From CAVSLM01 sp963728895 (GTDB taxonomy: Bacteria; Pseudomonadota; Gammaproteobacteria; JBBQDK01), in assembly GCA_963728895.1 (NCBI GenBank), contig CAVSLM010000007.1:558001-622000 (forward strand): 64,000 bases of DNA, in the 5' to 3' direction. Numbering within the stretch: position 1 is the stretch's first letter; the number at the start of each line of letters is the position of its first letter. Both the position numbers and the translations under genes were made by a program. Below, piece after piece: positions 1-8,209 of this stretch. Under the pieces are notes generated by a model. It had not been told where the DNA came from and did no database searches. It saw nothing but the letters and a program-made list of their open reading frames with translations.

Positions 1-1
1 C

Positions 2-499
2 TTGATCGTGGGCTCACCGCAGCTCCAGAACGTAGCCCTGCTGAAACAGGACATATCGGGCAATTTCGTCGCTACGATCAAGGTGCAGGTGCAGTTGATG
101 CAAAACAACTGGGCGGGGCTGTTCTATTGGATCGACCCGGAAAACAAGCTGACCGTCTCAGCCTGGGGGCACTGCTGCCCGGATGGTCGATGGCTGTCGT
201 TCTCCAAGACGCTCAAGGGCAAAAATAACGACATCTATGATGGTCCCACCGGGACGAACAAAGTGGGCGAACGGCTGCTGGACGGGTACGCGACCGAGCC
301 CGAGGTGTGGTACCTCCAGCTCGAGCGATCCGGGGTGAAGTACACCGCTCGGTCGAGTACGGATGGAACTGCATGGAAAGACATCGGCACCCATACCGTA
401 CTGCAGAAGGGAGGCCGCCTGGGCTTCGGGGCCAGTGCAGGTGGGGGGATCGAGAACGCCGCCGAATTCGATGACTTCGTGGTGACGGGAGCGAAGTAG
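2..499 (+). CDS. 3' part of a concanavalin-like (LamG/DUF1349-type) domain protein, 5' end outside window
   Basis: The frame is open from the window edge to the TAG at 497-499, so only the last ~165 residues are visible. They read as a beta-sandwich lectin-like domain: alternating hydrophobic and polar strands, aromatic-rich segments (NWAGLFYWIDPENKL) and a C-terminal strand ending FDDFVVTGAK. Such domains bind or process carbohydrate in secreted glycosidases and laminin-G-like proteins. The catalytic or targeting part, if any, lies upstream. The gene is followed by a dispersed repeat and is not obviously linked to the minus-strand genes after it. The fold assignment rests on general sequence character only. 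Confidence 0.6.
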   Translation: MIVGSPQLQNVALLKQDISGNFVATIKVQVQLMQNNWAGLFYWIDPENKLTVSAWGHCCPDGRWLSFSKTLKGKNNDIYDGPTGTNKVGERLLDGYATEPEVWYLQLERSGVKYTARSSTDGTAWKDIGTHTVLQKGGRLGFGASAGGGIENAAEFDDFVVTGAK

Positions 500-709
500 C
501 CAGCCCGGCCGGATGTTGACGTCGATTCCGAAGCTCAGAGGGAGGCGCTCCTGCTGCTGGTGTAGTGTTTCATTCTGTTTGGAACCCAAGCGGCGATTGG
601 CGCGAATGACCTTGTGCAGGATATCGCGAGCGCTCCTGGTCCAGATGAATCGCCTGGGCCTGGTGTTGTGAATTGGCGATGTACTCGTCGATGGCGGTGA
701 CCAAGCGCC

Positions 710-738
710 GTAGGGCGGATAAGCGCAGCGCATCCGCC
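710..738 (+). repeat. Left 29-bp terminal inverted repeat of MITE-like segment, copy 1
   Basis: This segment is the exact reverse complement of 900-928. Each arm is itself partly palindromic (GCGGAT...ATCCGC). The two arms enclose 161 bp with no coding signal. Confidence 0.8.
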
Positions 739-899
739 ACCCGCCACCCGGCCAACTCTGGTTCAAAGTTTGACTCCGCGAGCGCCGGTTGGCTCCCTGT
801 TTCCCCACGACGCCTCATCCCTTCGCGACCCACTCGCCACGCGAACCTCGACGGGAGCGAAACGGCTTCGTGCACCCATGACACCGGCCGATCATGAAT

Positions 900-928
900 G
901 GCGGATGCGCTGCGCTTATCCGCCCTAC
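900..928 (-). repeat. Right 29-bp terminal inverted repeat of MITE-like segment, copy 1
   Basis: Exact reverse complement of 710-738, ending CCGCCCTAC. It is identical to the right arm at 12267-12295. Confidence 0.8.
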
Positions 929-972
929 ATCCATCGAAGGCTCAAACGTCTCGTCAAGAGTGCATCACTAGA

Positions 973-1300
973 CTAGCCCGGAACCTCACCAGGCAGCCAG
1001 GCGCTGGCCAGCAAGCGAATAGATCGCAGGGAAGATCGGGCATTCTTCGCGTTCGGCGAACGATGACACAGTGTTGACGCCGTCGGCCTATCCTCGTTCT
1101 GGCGGTTTCTCGCTGCGAATTCCGCCGGCTCCAGCGATGCTGGTGAGATTACCGGGCTGGGCGTGGTTCCTGTTACGAGTGCTGGACCCAAGCTGCGACC
1201 TTCGACGGGGTGAGGGTATCGACCTTCGATTGAGCAGGCCCTGCCGTTCCCATACGGTCTCCCCCCGAGCACTGACCCGCAGGATGGGTCTGGCTATGTT
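973..1300. other. Gene-free stretch with a REP-like half element at its left end
   Basis: Positions about 973-1015 (starting CTAGCCCGGAACCTCACC) match the left half of the hairpin element at 33533-33589, including the CAGCCAG...CTGGCCAGCAAG core, but lack the closing right arm. The remainder up to the stop codon at 1301 shows no convincing gene, terminator or RNA. Confidence 0.5.
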
Positions 1301-2586
1301 TCACTCCTTGTTCTCTGTGATGGGTCCCGTCAGTCGTTCCAGCCGGCGCTGCTGGCGCCATGCCGGCGCACGGGTATTGAACAGCGGTGTGCCGGGCTGC
1401 AGCAGACACCGGTACTCGGCGGCCGCCATGCGCTGGCGCTGGAAGCCGTCTTTCAGCATCTGCAGGCAGTGCTCAGGCGTCGCCAGCGCGCCCATGAAAT
1501 AGCGTGTGCCGCTCTGGAACTGCGAGGCGTTGGCCGCCCACCACTGCTGGATTTTTTCGACGTCGGGCCAGGGCAGGCTGTCGTCGGGGTCCATGTCGAC
1601 ATTCTCGTCCGCCGGGTCCTCTGTGGGACCCGTAGCGAAGTCCTCTGGCGGTTTGCGCTCCAGATCGAGGTAGGCAAGTCATGACCGGTGATCATGGAGA
1701 ACGACTCGCCGGCGGGCCGCGACAGCTTCAGATCTTCCATTTGCCGAATCAGCCACGGCAGATACTGCGCGTCACCCGCGACACCCGCACCCTCGACCAG
1801 CAGTCGGATGTCTGCCGGTTTCTGGGCGATGCTCTTCAGCAGCGTCTGCGCGCGCGGCAGTTCAACGACCTTCAGCACCAACCGCAGTGCGCGGCGGCGA
1901 AAGGCGTTCGGCAACAGCATGAAGTTTTCCAATGAAGCCACAGCCTGGCCGCGACCACCGAGCAGCACGGCCGAGCGTGCGGCCCAGAACCGGCACTCCG
2001 GCGCCTGGTCGCCCAATGACGGGGTGCAGTGTGGATGCAAGTCCAGACGACCCAGCTCGCCCGCGGCGCGCAACCCCTGGGCGCGCAGGCCGGAATCTTC
2101 CGCCAGGATGGCCGCCTCCAACGCGGGTCCGGGGTCGACTCCGTGCAGGCGGCAAGCGGCAATGCCGATGCGCCGACGGAACGGCTCCGCCGCCGCAAGC
2201 AGATTCCTGATCGTTCCCTGCAAAAACGGCGCGGATACCCAGCCGAATGCAGACACTAGACCGCGTTCCGTATCCGGCAGCGCCTCCGCAAGCGCGAACA
2301 GCCGATCGATCCGGACAGTGTCCTTTTCCTCGATCGCGCGCACGGCGGAGGCAAACACCTCGCCCGGCCCTGGTGTTTCCAGAGCGGCATCGCACAAGCT
2401 CAATCCGAATTCACCCGCCACGGCGAGACCATCGAGGTGCGCTGCCACCCGATCGTCGAAGCGGCGCAGGTGATGGAGCTTGACATGAGGAGCCTTCGTC
2501 AAGGCCGTGCGCACGCCGTGCAGGATTGCCGCTTCTTCAGCGTGCTGCTGGACGATCGTTGGAATTGGATGAGTGGCGAGTGCCAT
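1301..2586 (-). CDS. TIGR02270-family T6SS-associated protein (HEAT-repeat-like), frameshifted
   Basis: The first ~305 residues (from ATG at 2586) are helical, HEAT-like and Ala/Leu-rich (for example AAGELGRLDLHPHCTPSLG), like the TIGR02270 proteins often found beside vgrG/DUF4150 genes. The family's C-terminus (MDPDDSLPWPDVEKIQQWW to TRAPAWRQQR) follows in another frame down to a TGA at 1301. Adding one base near 1674 (TTGCCTAC to TTGGCCTAC on the coding strand) restores a continuous DLAYLDLERKPPEDF stretch. The gene is therefore probably intact in the organism, with a one-base deletion in this sequence. Function is unknown; context suggests a role in loading or assembling spike-borne effectors. 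It is the last gene of the minus-strand spike operon. Confidence 0.7.
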
Positions 2587-2611
2587 GGTCGCGCCCTAAG
2601 CGGGTCCGCCT

Positions 2612-2943
2612 TCAACCTGGAAGGGAAAGAACGCCCATCACCGCTCGGCGATCAGCGTTACTCGGGGGATGAGAAATCGTGGCCTGTCCCACGACTGTCC
2701 CCTGGGCACGTGGGATTTCATCTAGTGCGGCGCAGTAGTCCACGCCGCGCTGTATTCTCTGCACGAAGGACTCACTGCCCAGCCGCCTTGACTGTTGGGA
2801 TGCGTCGTGCCGCGGGGTTTCACCGCGTAGGCCCGGTTCGCCCATTCCTCGAAGTTCTCCTTCATGTGGCATCCGCCCATCGCCCATGTGATGTTCCAAG
2901 GGTTGATGATTTGGAGTGAACTGCTCCTTGGTTTTCTGGACAC
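2612..2943 (-). pseudogene. Broken small gene of unknown function between the possible immunity pair and the TIGR02270 gene
   Basis: Two overlapping minus-strand frames both look protein-like. Codons from 2943 to about 2785 encode NPWNITWAMGGCHMKENF and similar sequence with the strong G/C third-position bias of neighbouring genes. From about 2790 to 2612 a second frame continues plausibly (SESFVQRIQRGVDYCAALDE). The simplest reading is one gene of about 110 codons with a frameshift near 2785. I do not recognise the family. It sits 14 bp after the stop of the upstream gene and so probably belongs to the same operon. Confidence 0.35.
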
Positions 2944-2957
2944 TAACGTACTAATAT

Positions 2958-3338
2958 TTACAGTTCGTGATTGACGCCACCTTCTTCAACCCAGCAGTCC
3001 TCGTTGTCCGTTCCGATTGGAAGGTAAGGCAGCTCGGCCAAGGCTTCCCAAAGATCATCATGCTTGCCGGCCAACCGCTCCACTATAAAAATATGTGGAA
3101 GCTCAGCGGGGCCGGCCGCTTTGTCGCGGTTCAGTTTGTGGCACGCGAAGAAGTACATGCGTATGACGGCAATCACGCGCGGATCGGTTGCGATGGGGAT
3201 GGCGACGCTCCGCTCGAGAGGCGGACGTATGTTCGAAGCATCAAAGTCTTTCCGTGCAGCCGCGAGCGCCGCGCCGAGTGCGGCGACGTAACTCGCGAAA
3301 AGCTCGTCGTGTCGATTCGGCACTCGCTTGGTGCTCAT
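2958..3338 (-). CDS. Small protein, paralogue of the adjacent 3335-3706 product; possible T6SS immunity protein
   Basis: The product has 126 residues starting MSTKRVPNRHDELF. This ATG overlaps the TGA of the upstream gene (ATGA, 3335-3338), which implies translational coupling and excludes the longer frame extending to 3539. It shares with its neighbour the order DELFASY, then TDPRVIAVIRMYFFAC-KLNR, an acidic/leucine-rich middle, and a closing LPYLPIG motif. There is no signal peptide or membrane segment, so it is probably cytosolic. Tandem divergent duplicates directly after a PAAR-like protein with a variable tail are typical of immunity genes, but no known immunity family was recognised, so the role is inferred from position only. 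Confidence 0.6.
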   Translation of the reverse strand: MSTKRVPNRHDELFASYVAALGAALAAARKDFDASNIRPPLERSVAIPIATDPRVIAVIRMYFFACHKLNRDKAAGPAELPHIFIVERLAGKHDDLWEALAELPYLPIGTDNEDCWVEEGGVNHEL

Positions 3339-3706
3339 GTCCAGTTGCCTTGCTCGTCCTTGCCCATGGGCCAATAAGGGAGAGGCTCGAGAAACGAAGC
3401 AAGCTCTGGCTGCGCCGTCCTGAGCCGGCCGAGGAGAAACTCCCGTGGCTCCAGCGCGGCAGCCGGGTTCTTGCGGTTTAGCGCATCGCAGGTCAACCAA
3501 TACTTTCTGATAACCCCGATCACACGTGTGTCGGTGCAAGGCGGCGCCTGCGAATCCAGCTTCTCCCTCGCACGCGCCTCGCTACCCAAACGTCTGGTCC
3601 AAGTGTTCATACGGCCCTCCCAACGGCGGAGTGCGACTTCGCGAGCGGAAGCGAGCTCATGGGCGTATTCCGCGAACAAGTCCTGGTGTGTTTTCTGTCC
3701 CCTCAT
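3335..3706 (-). CDS. Small protein, tandem paralogue of 2958-3338; possible T6SS immunity protein
   Basis: The product has 123 residues from MRGQKTHQDLFAEY. This start lies 7 bp after the DUF4150 stop, and the upstream extension of the frame lacks coding character. The core TDTRVIGVIRKYWLTCDALNRKN and the end LPYWPMGKDEQGNW align with the following gene, so the two arose by duplication. A basic Arg-rich stretch lies around residues 25-50. It has no signal peptide. The operon is tight: 7 bp to DUF4150 and a 4-bp overlap with the next gene. The function is unknown; immunity to the upstream DUF4150 protein's C-terminal domain is the leading inference. Confidence 0.6.
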   Translation of the reverse strand: MRGQKTHQDLFAEYAHELASAREVALRRWEGRMNTWTRRLGSEARAREKLDSQAPPCTDTRVIGVIRKYWLTCDALNRKNPAAALEPREFLLGRLRTAQPELASFLEPLPYWPMGKDEQGNWT

Positions 3707-3713
3707 GCGCACC

Positions 3714-4556
3714 TCACAAACCCTGGGCAGCACGCGCCGCGCGGGAGAATCGCTGCATTTCCTGCATCTGACGAAATGAACAATCCGGACAGTGGGGCAC
3801 GATGCAGCGTGAATCATCGGGCGGATCCGGCGGCTGGGACCGAACATCGTCCGTTCCTGCTGCGCCCTCTTGCTGTTCGGGATCGTGGCAACCGCCCGCG
3901 TAGTAATTGAGTACAAGCGGCGGCTGGTGATCGGCAATCGGATTTGCCGTCGGTTCACCACACTCCCAACACATGACCGTCCCGGCAGGCTGACTCTCCG
4001 TCGCCGTCCCGCTACGCATGTCATTGACGGCATTGGTCTGGTCTTCGTTAGGTGTTGGATCACCGGCGCTGTCAAGTCCATGCTCATCCCGGTCGTAAGG
4101 CTCGGCGCAATTCGTGTACTCCAAAGCTTGCGTAATCAGATCGATGTAAGCCGGGGCAACGCCGCCGAAGGGCGCGCATGCGCAGTTCTGCGCCATGCTG
4201 TCGCCATGGCGGGGCACGGGCTTTCCCTCGATCTTCACGTCCATGGAGGCTACCAGAAAAAAGGCCTTTCCTTTCGTCTTGTGCGTGACAACGTTGCCTC
4301 CCTGCGTCCCTCCTTCGTCGCCGCTGCTGGTCTTGAGTTTGGATTGACCTTTGATCGCCACGGGTTGTCCGTCCGCTTTAACTGAGCTGGCGCCATCATC
4401 CGTGTCCGAAGCCATGGCGGTGTTGGGGTACGGCACCGGGACGGGGCCCGCGGGGGGAGGCGGAGGACTCAGACAGGGATCCGGGAACGCGATCGATTTG
4501 CCGCCGGCATTCTTGTGGACAACGCTACGTCCATTAACATAAACGGTGGCGCCCAT
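3714..4556 (-). CDS. DUF4150 PAAR-like T6SS spike-tip protein with Cys/His-rich C-terminal domain (candidate effector)
   Basis: The product has 280 residues, starting MGATVYVNGRSVVHKN (ATG 4556). Residues ~1-125 are a DUF4150/PAAR-like domain: LSPPPPPAGPVPVPYPN, the GDEGGTQGGNVVTHKTKGKA block and the GDSMAQNC segment that are diagnostic of the family. DUF4150 proteins cap VgrG and carry cargo. The tail (~195-280) contains CWEC, a DHQPP motif and CIVPHCPDC, a Cys/His layout that could bind zinc and resembles HNH-like nuclease or toxin domains; this is inference. The gene is followed by two paralogous small genes and preceded by DUF2169 and ketoacyl-synthase-like genes, as in effector-export operons. 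Confidence 0.75.
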   Translation of the reverse strand: MGATVYVNGRSVVHKNAGGKSIAFPDPCLSPPPPPAGPVPVPYPNTAMASDTDDGASSVKADGQPVAIKGQSKLKTSSGDEGGTQGGNVVTHKTKGKAFFLVASMDVKIEGKPVPRHGDSMAQNCACAPFGGVAPAYIDLITQALEYTNCAEPYDRDEHGLDSAGDPTPNEDQTNAVNDMRSGTATESQPAGTVMCWECGEPTANPIADHQPPLVLNYYAGGCHDPEQQEGAAGTDDVRSQPPDPPDDSRCIVPHCPDCSFRQMQEMQRFSRAARAAQGL

Positions 4557-4563
4557 CTCTACC

Positions 4564-5583
4564 TCATGCCGCCGTGACCACCAAGGCGCCTTGTGATCCT
4601 TGCAATGAAGTGAACTCAAGAAGCGCAACTTTTCCAGGCGCGTACTCCTTGGCGAAGCCGGCGGCCGTCCACCCAAGGAGCAACGCCCCCACGGGTGATC
4701 CGACCGTGCCGATCGATTCCGCCGGAAGCCAGGTGGGAGGATAAGGGCCTGGGTCCCTGAACACGCGCATGGACGCGATCCCGGACTCGAGAGCGAGCAC
4801 GCTTTCGCCCGATTGAGTGGACGGACGAAAGCCCACTTCGCGCGCCGTCACTCCCACCCTGGTTAGCGCGTTTCGCATCGCAAGGGTAAGCCCATCGCCT
4901 CTCCGCGAAGATTGCGGCGCGGAAAGTCCGAACCCTCGAACGACGAGGCTGAATCCGGATTGCTGCGCTTGAATCCCGCCGTCACGGGTCACGGCGACGA
5001 AGCAAGCGGCCTCGCCCGGAATCATCCCATCGGAGTTTCGAGACGTTTTAAGCCGCCCCTCACGTTCAAGTTCGCGAAGCGCGGAAAGCGTCAGGTAAGT
5101 ATCGACTCCTCCCACGACGCAGATATCTACGATTCCCGCTTCGATCCACTCCGCCGCTTTCATCAGCCCATATAGCAAGCTCTGCTCTCCCGCAGGTAGC
5201 AGGGCACATAACTCCCTATTGATCTCGTTTGCCATCGCCATATCGGCTAGCAGACTACGGGCATCCTCCTGCGGCAATGTATGGCCCATACTGAGAAGAA
5301 GACCCGTCGCCGCATGCCAGTGACGGTTGGCGGCGGTAAGACACTCGTCCAGCGCCGGACCGGCCAGGGCCGCCAGATATTCGCGGCCCAAGGCGGGCGC
5401 CTCCAATCCGAAAACCGGCGCCCCAATGATCGGCTCGCCATAGATCGTTCGGTAGCACGTCTGTTGAAACGCGGCGACGCCAGCGCGAAAGGCGGCAAAG
5501 GTCGGCGCCGCGGCGAGACCGGCGGAGGTCACCGCACCACATGCACTTACGCGAAGCGGAAACGGGAGGTCGATTGCGATCAT
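4564..5583 (-). CDS. Beta-ketoacyl-synthase/thiolase-fold protein of a T6SS effector operon, active-site Cys not apparent
   Basis: The product has 339 residues and overlaps the DUF2169 stop by ATGA (5580-5583). The thiolase-fold hallmark VGGVDTYLTLSALRELER and the following SDGMIPGEAACFVAV match ketoacyl synthases (GG-D ... GEGA). However, the position just before it, where active synthases have the nucleophilic Cys (usually TACSS), reads LPAGEQSLLYGL. The protein is also shorter than typical KAS enzymes (~410). It is therefore probably a non-catalytic adaptor or a highly diverged enzyme. Such KS-like genes occur next to DUF2169/DUF4150 in T6SS islands. It is probably cytosolic. Confidence 0.7.
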   Translation of the reverse strand: MIAIDLPFPLRVSACGAVTSAGLAAAPTFAAFRAGVAAFQQTCYRTIYGEPIIGAPVFGLEAPALGREYLAALAGPALDECLTAANRHWHAATGLLLSMGHTLPQEDARSLLADMAMANEINRELCALLPAGEQSLLYGLMKAAEWIEAGIVDICVVGGVDTYLTLSALRELEREGRLKTSRNSDGMIPGEAACFVAVTRDGGIQAQQSGFSLVVRGFGLSAPQSSRRGDGLTLAMRNALTRVGVTAREVGFRPSTQSGESVLALESGIASMRVFRDPGPYPPTWLPAESIGTVGSPVGALLLGWTAAGFAKEYAPGKVALLEFTSLQGSQGALVVTAA

Positions 5584-6636
5584 GCCCCCTCCATTCTCGG
5601 CGCTTTCGTGTCGTGATATTTCTTCTCCGTGCGGAACGCGTGTTTTGCCCCGGGTGTGAGATCACCGATGAGGACGTCGCGCAGGGCCAGATGGTTGTGA
5701 TGACAGTCAATCAACGCGCGAAAAATAAGGATCACACGTCGCTCGTCTGGTTCAATTACTACCGTATCTCGCCGCAGTTCGACCTCGCCGCGCTCGCGGT
5801 CGTGACGATAGATAGCGGCGATGCGGGCATCTGGCAGCCTGAATGCAAATGGACCTTCCGGAGTCATTGATTCGAGAACGAATGGATCTCCCGGCTGCAG
5901 CGAGGGAAAGGTTAGTCTCGGGGATGCTGCTTGGAAGTGACGGCAGTCGAAGTCTTCCGGAAGAAAAGGCATACGGCTCTCAAGCCAACTTTCATCGTAG
6001 GTGCCACCGTACTGCGAACGCGGATGCCATGACGGCGCCACGAATCCAGACCCGCCGGTTCGGCCGTTCTCGCCAATGCTGTAGCTGCGCGTCGGCCCAC
6101 TCGATATTGGGAAGTAGTGAACCTTCAACTTCAGCATCACGCTCGTGATAGCCTCGTCCCACGGGATTTCTCATCTCGGCGGACTTGAGGCCGGTCCCTC
6201 CATAAGCAAGCTCATAGCTGGCGCTTACTCGCTCAAACGGCTGCGGGTCACTGGTCTGATAGTCGAAAATTCCTCCGACCCACATGCGATCACCCGTCAC
6301 GCGGAGCCTTCGAATAGCGCTGCCGATCATTAGGCCCGCATCAAGTCTCTGAACGACACTGTTTGGCGGACCATAAAAGGAACCGGTGATGATTACGTCC
6401 ACGGCCGGTTTGAAGAGCGCCAGATCATTTCCCGTGCGTATGCTGCTCTGGCCGGGCTCTCCATAATATTCATCGGCCAGACAAAGGGACGCTTGCTTCT
6501 CCGCGGGAAATGTCTGTTGCCTTGCGTCCGCTTCGAAAGTGCACTTCACCACCAGCAGCGCTACCGGTTGAGCATCGCGGTTCCACATTGGGAACAGTCC
6601 CGCGGCAAACGGCGTGCGATTGACAAGTTCAAGCAT
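5580..6636 (-). CDS. DUF2169 T6SS adaptor protein, frameshifted
   Basis: The N-terminal half (ATG 6636) starts MLELVNRTPFAAGLFPMWNR and contains VALLVVKCTFEAD and ASYELAYGGTGL, characteristic of DUF2169. The C-terminal half (GFVAPSWHPRSQYGGTYDE, then MPFLPEDFDCRHFQAA) is in a second frame ending at 5580. The frames meet at about 6049-6056, where family members have a continuous stretch, so a single indel splits an otherwise complete gene of ~350 codons. In Agrobacterium a DUF2169 protein is required to deliver a DUF4150-type effector. Here the gene lies between two DUF4150 genes, consistent with an adaptor or chaperone role. The start is 4 bp after the upstream stop. Confidence 0.75.
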
Positions 6637-6640
6637 GACC

Positions 6641-7597
6641 TTAGTTCAACTGCAGCGAACCGCGCTTGACGCGGTTCACGCCGAATGAGCGGCTCGCCAC
6701 GTACGCGCCTCGAATCATGATCTTGCCAGCTTTCGTCAATGTGATGCCGGCCTTGCCGCAACGAAGAACCAGCTGTTCGGTCGCGGGGACTACCAGCCGC
6801 TCGCCATCGGCATCCACTTCGACTTTGCCGGGCCGTTCCGCCAGCGCAATACCTTCCCCGCCTATACGTCTCATCACGATGGAACGCATCAGGTCACCGT
6901 CATCGAACATCAAGACCAGAGAACATCCGATATGTGCGCCATGGAGAAACGATCGAACGCGCGGGAACGGCTGCCGCCCCGAACTGCCCGGGGAAGAGCA
7001 CAAGGGGCAACTTTTGCCTTCGTAATCTCTCGACGGCCAATCGCGCTGGCATTCCCAACATGGCCCACCTTTGACCTTCTCATACTGCGCGGGCGTGCAC
7101 TTGGAGAGACCGAGCTTCTCGCGGTTGTATTCCTTTGCGCAAGGCTCGCCAATTTTCACGTCCTCACGAACCAGAAAGCTGACCAGCGCCTTCATGTCCA
7201 CGCACCCCGGGGGAGTGGACCCGCAGTTCTGGCCCATCATGTCGCCGTGACGACAGACACCCAAGCCCTCGACCTGCACCGTGAATGACCAAAGTTTAAA
7301 ATAGCCCTTGCCCTTGGTGCGGTGAGTGACGACGTTGCCTCCCTGGGTGCCGCCTTCGTCTCCCGAACTGCTCGATGTGTAAGACTTATCCTCGAGCGCC
7401 GTCGGCTGCCCTTCTATCTTCACTGTGGAACTGCCATCCGCGAGCGTGGATGCGGTGAGCTGATTCACGTAGGGTACCGGAGCAGGGCCGGCGGGAGGCG
7501 GGGGTGGACTCAGGCACACGTCGCCCGGTGCAATGCCCTGACCGCCGCTTCCCTTGTGGAAAAACCCCATCCCTTCGGCAAATACGGTGGAGCTCAT
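6641..7597 (-). CDS. DUF4150 PAAR-like protein fused to a C-terminal DUF6484-like domain
   Basis: The product has 318 residues. Residues ~1-145 form a DUF4150/PAAR-like domain (LSPPPPPAGPAPVPYVN, GDEGGTQGGNVVTHRTKGKG, GDMMGQNC). A short Cys-rich linker follows (CWECQRDWPS, CPLCSS). Residues ~225-318 (LVLMFDDGDLMRSIV through KIMIRGAYVASRSFGVNRVK) are clearly homologous to the whole C-terminal half of the next upstream gene's DUF6484-type product, including the ending R-SFGVNRVKRGSLQLN. The join looks like a recombination between neighbouring DUF6484 and DUF4150 reading frames that removed a middle segment. Expected role: spike-tip protein on VgrG with an extra beta-rich domain. Confidence 0.75.
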   Translation of the reverse strand: MSSTVFAEGMGFFHKGSGGQGIAPGDVCLSPPPPPAGPAPVPYVNQLTASTLADGSSTVKIEGQPTALEDKSYTSSSSGDEGGTQGGNVVTHRTKGKGYFKLWSFTVQVEGLGVCRHGDMMGQNCGSTPPGCVDMKALVSFLVREDVKIGEPCAKEYNREKLGLSKCTPAQYEKVKGGPCWECQRDWPSRDYEGKSCPLCSSPGSSGRQPFPRVRSFLHGAHIGCSLVLMFDDGDLMRSIVMRRIGGEGIALAERPGKVEVDADGERLVVPATEQLVLRCGKAGITLTKAGKIMIRGAYVASRSFGVNRVKRGSLQLN

Positions 7598-7698
7598 TTC
7601 GCGACCTCAGCAGAAACCCGGACGTGGCGTTGGTCTGAACGGCCGCTCGCAGGAGTGGTGCCGCGGTGTAGATGTCATTGCTGAGATATTGCTGAGAT

Positions 7699-8196
7699 TC
7701 AATTGATCTGCACCGACCCGCCCTTCACCCGGTTCACACCCGACGAACGGGTCAGCACGTATGTGCCCTGGATCAGCACCTTGCCCGCCCGCGTGAGTGT
7801 GATACTCGCCAGTCCGCAGCGAAGAACAATCTCTTGCCTGGCGGTAACAACCAAACGCCGACCGTCGGCGTCGATTTCCACTTCCGCAGGCGGATCTGCG
7901 AGCGGCCAGGGTTGCTCCGGCTGCAGACATCCCACGACGATCGGCCGCAACAGGTCTGCATCTTCGAACAGCAGTACCACCTGCAGCCCGATGTGCCGCC
8001 CGCTGAGGTCAGGAACGGTACGCGTACGGATCGCAGCGGTACCTGGCTGGCCCTCGTAGACCACCAGCGGTACGGTGCCATTTTCGGCCAGGCCTACCAG
8101 CGTCCCGATCCGCACGCCGGGAGCAGATTCTGTTGCCGCGGGTTTCGCGATCCGCTCAACAGTGGCGACGGGCTCATCAAGGTTCAGATCGCTCAT
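7699..8196 (-). CDS. DUF6484 domain-containing T6SS accessory protein
   Basis: The product has 165 residues, MSDLNLDEPVATVE at the start. The middle reads like an OB-fold/VgrG-gp5-like strand set (GTLVGLAENGTVPLVVYEGQ, HIGLQVVLLFEDADLLRPIVVG). The C-terminus EVEIDADGRRLVVTARQEIVLRCG, then ASITLTRAGKVLIQGTYV and SSGVNRVKGGSVQIN, is the DUF6484 signature. It lies 13 bp after VgrG and is followed by DUF4150 and DUF2169, its usual partners. The likely role is a beta-rich spike or adaptor component. It has no signal peptide. Confidence 0.75.
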   Translation of the reverse strand: MSDLNLDEPVATVERIAKPAATESAPGVRIGTLVGLAENGTVPLVVYEGQPGTAAIRTRTVPDLSGRHIGLQVVLLFEDADLLRPIVVGCLQPEQPWPLADPPAEVEIDADGRRLVVTARQEIVLRCGLASITLTRAGKVLIQGTYVLTRSSGVNRVKGGSVQIN

Positions 8197-8209
8197 CTGA
8201 AACTCCTAT

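Larger units (their letters stand above)
561..972. repeat. Composite dispersed repeat, copy 1: IS630-type transposase C-terminal remnant plus element with 29-bp inverted repeats
   Basis: The minus strand of about 565-700 encodes, across a frame change, the C-terminal signature of IS630-family transposases (IDEYIAN, then RFIWTRSARDILHKVIRAN). It is joined directly to a 219-bp segment (710-928) bounded by perfect 29-bp inverted repeats beginning GTAGGGCGGATAAGCG. The same arrangement recurs at 11988-12345 and 33110-33459. Copies 1 and 2 also share about 45 bp beyond the right inverted repeat. No intact gene lies inside. Confidence 0.8.

Noticed and set aside
3338..3539. Extension of the 2958-3338 gene to an ATG at 3539
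   Set aside because: The extension lies inside the preceding gene and has no coding character; the ATGA overlap fixes the start.
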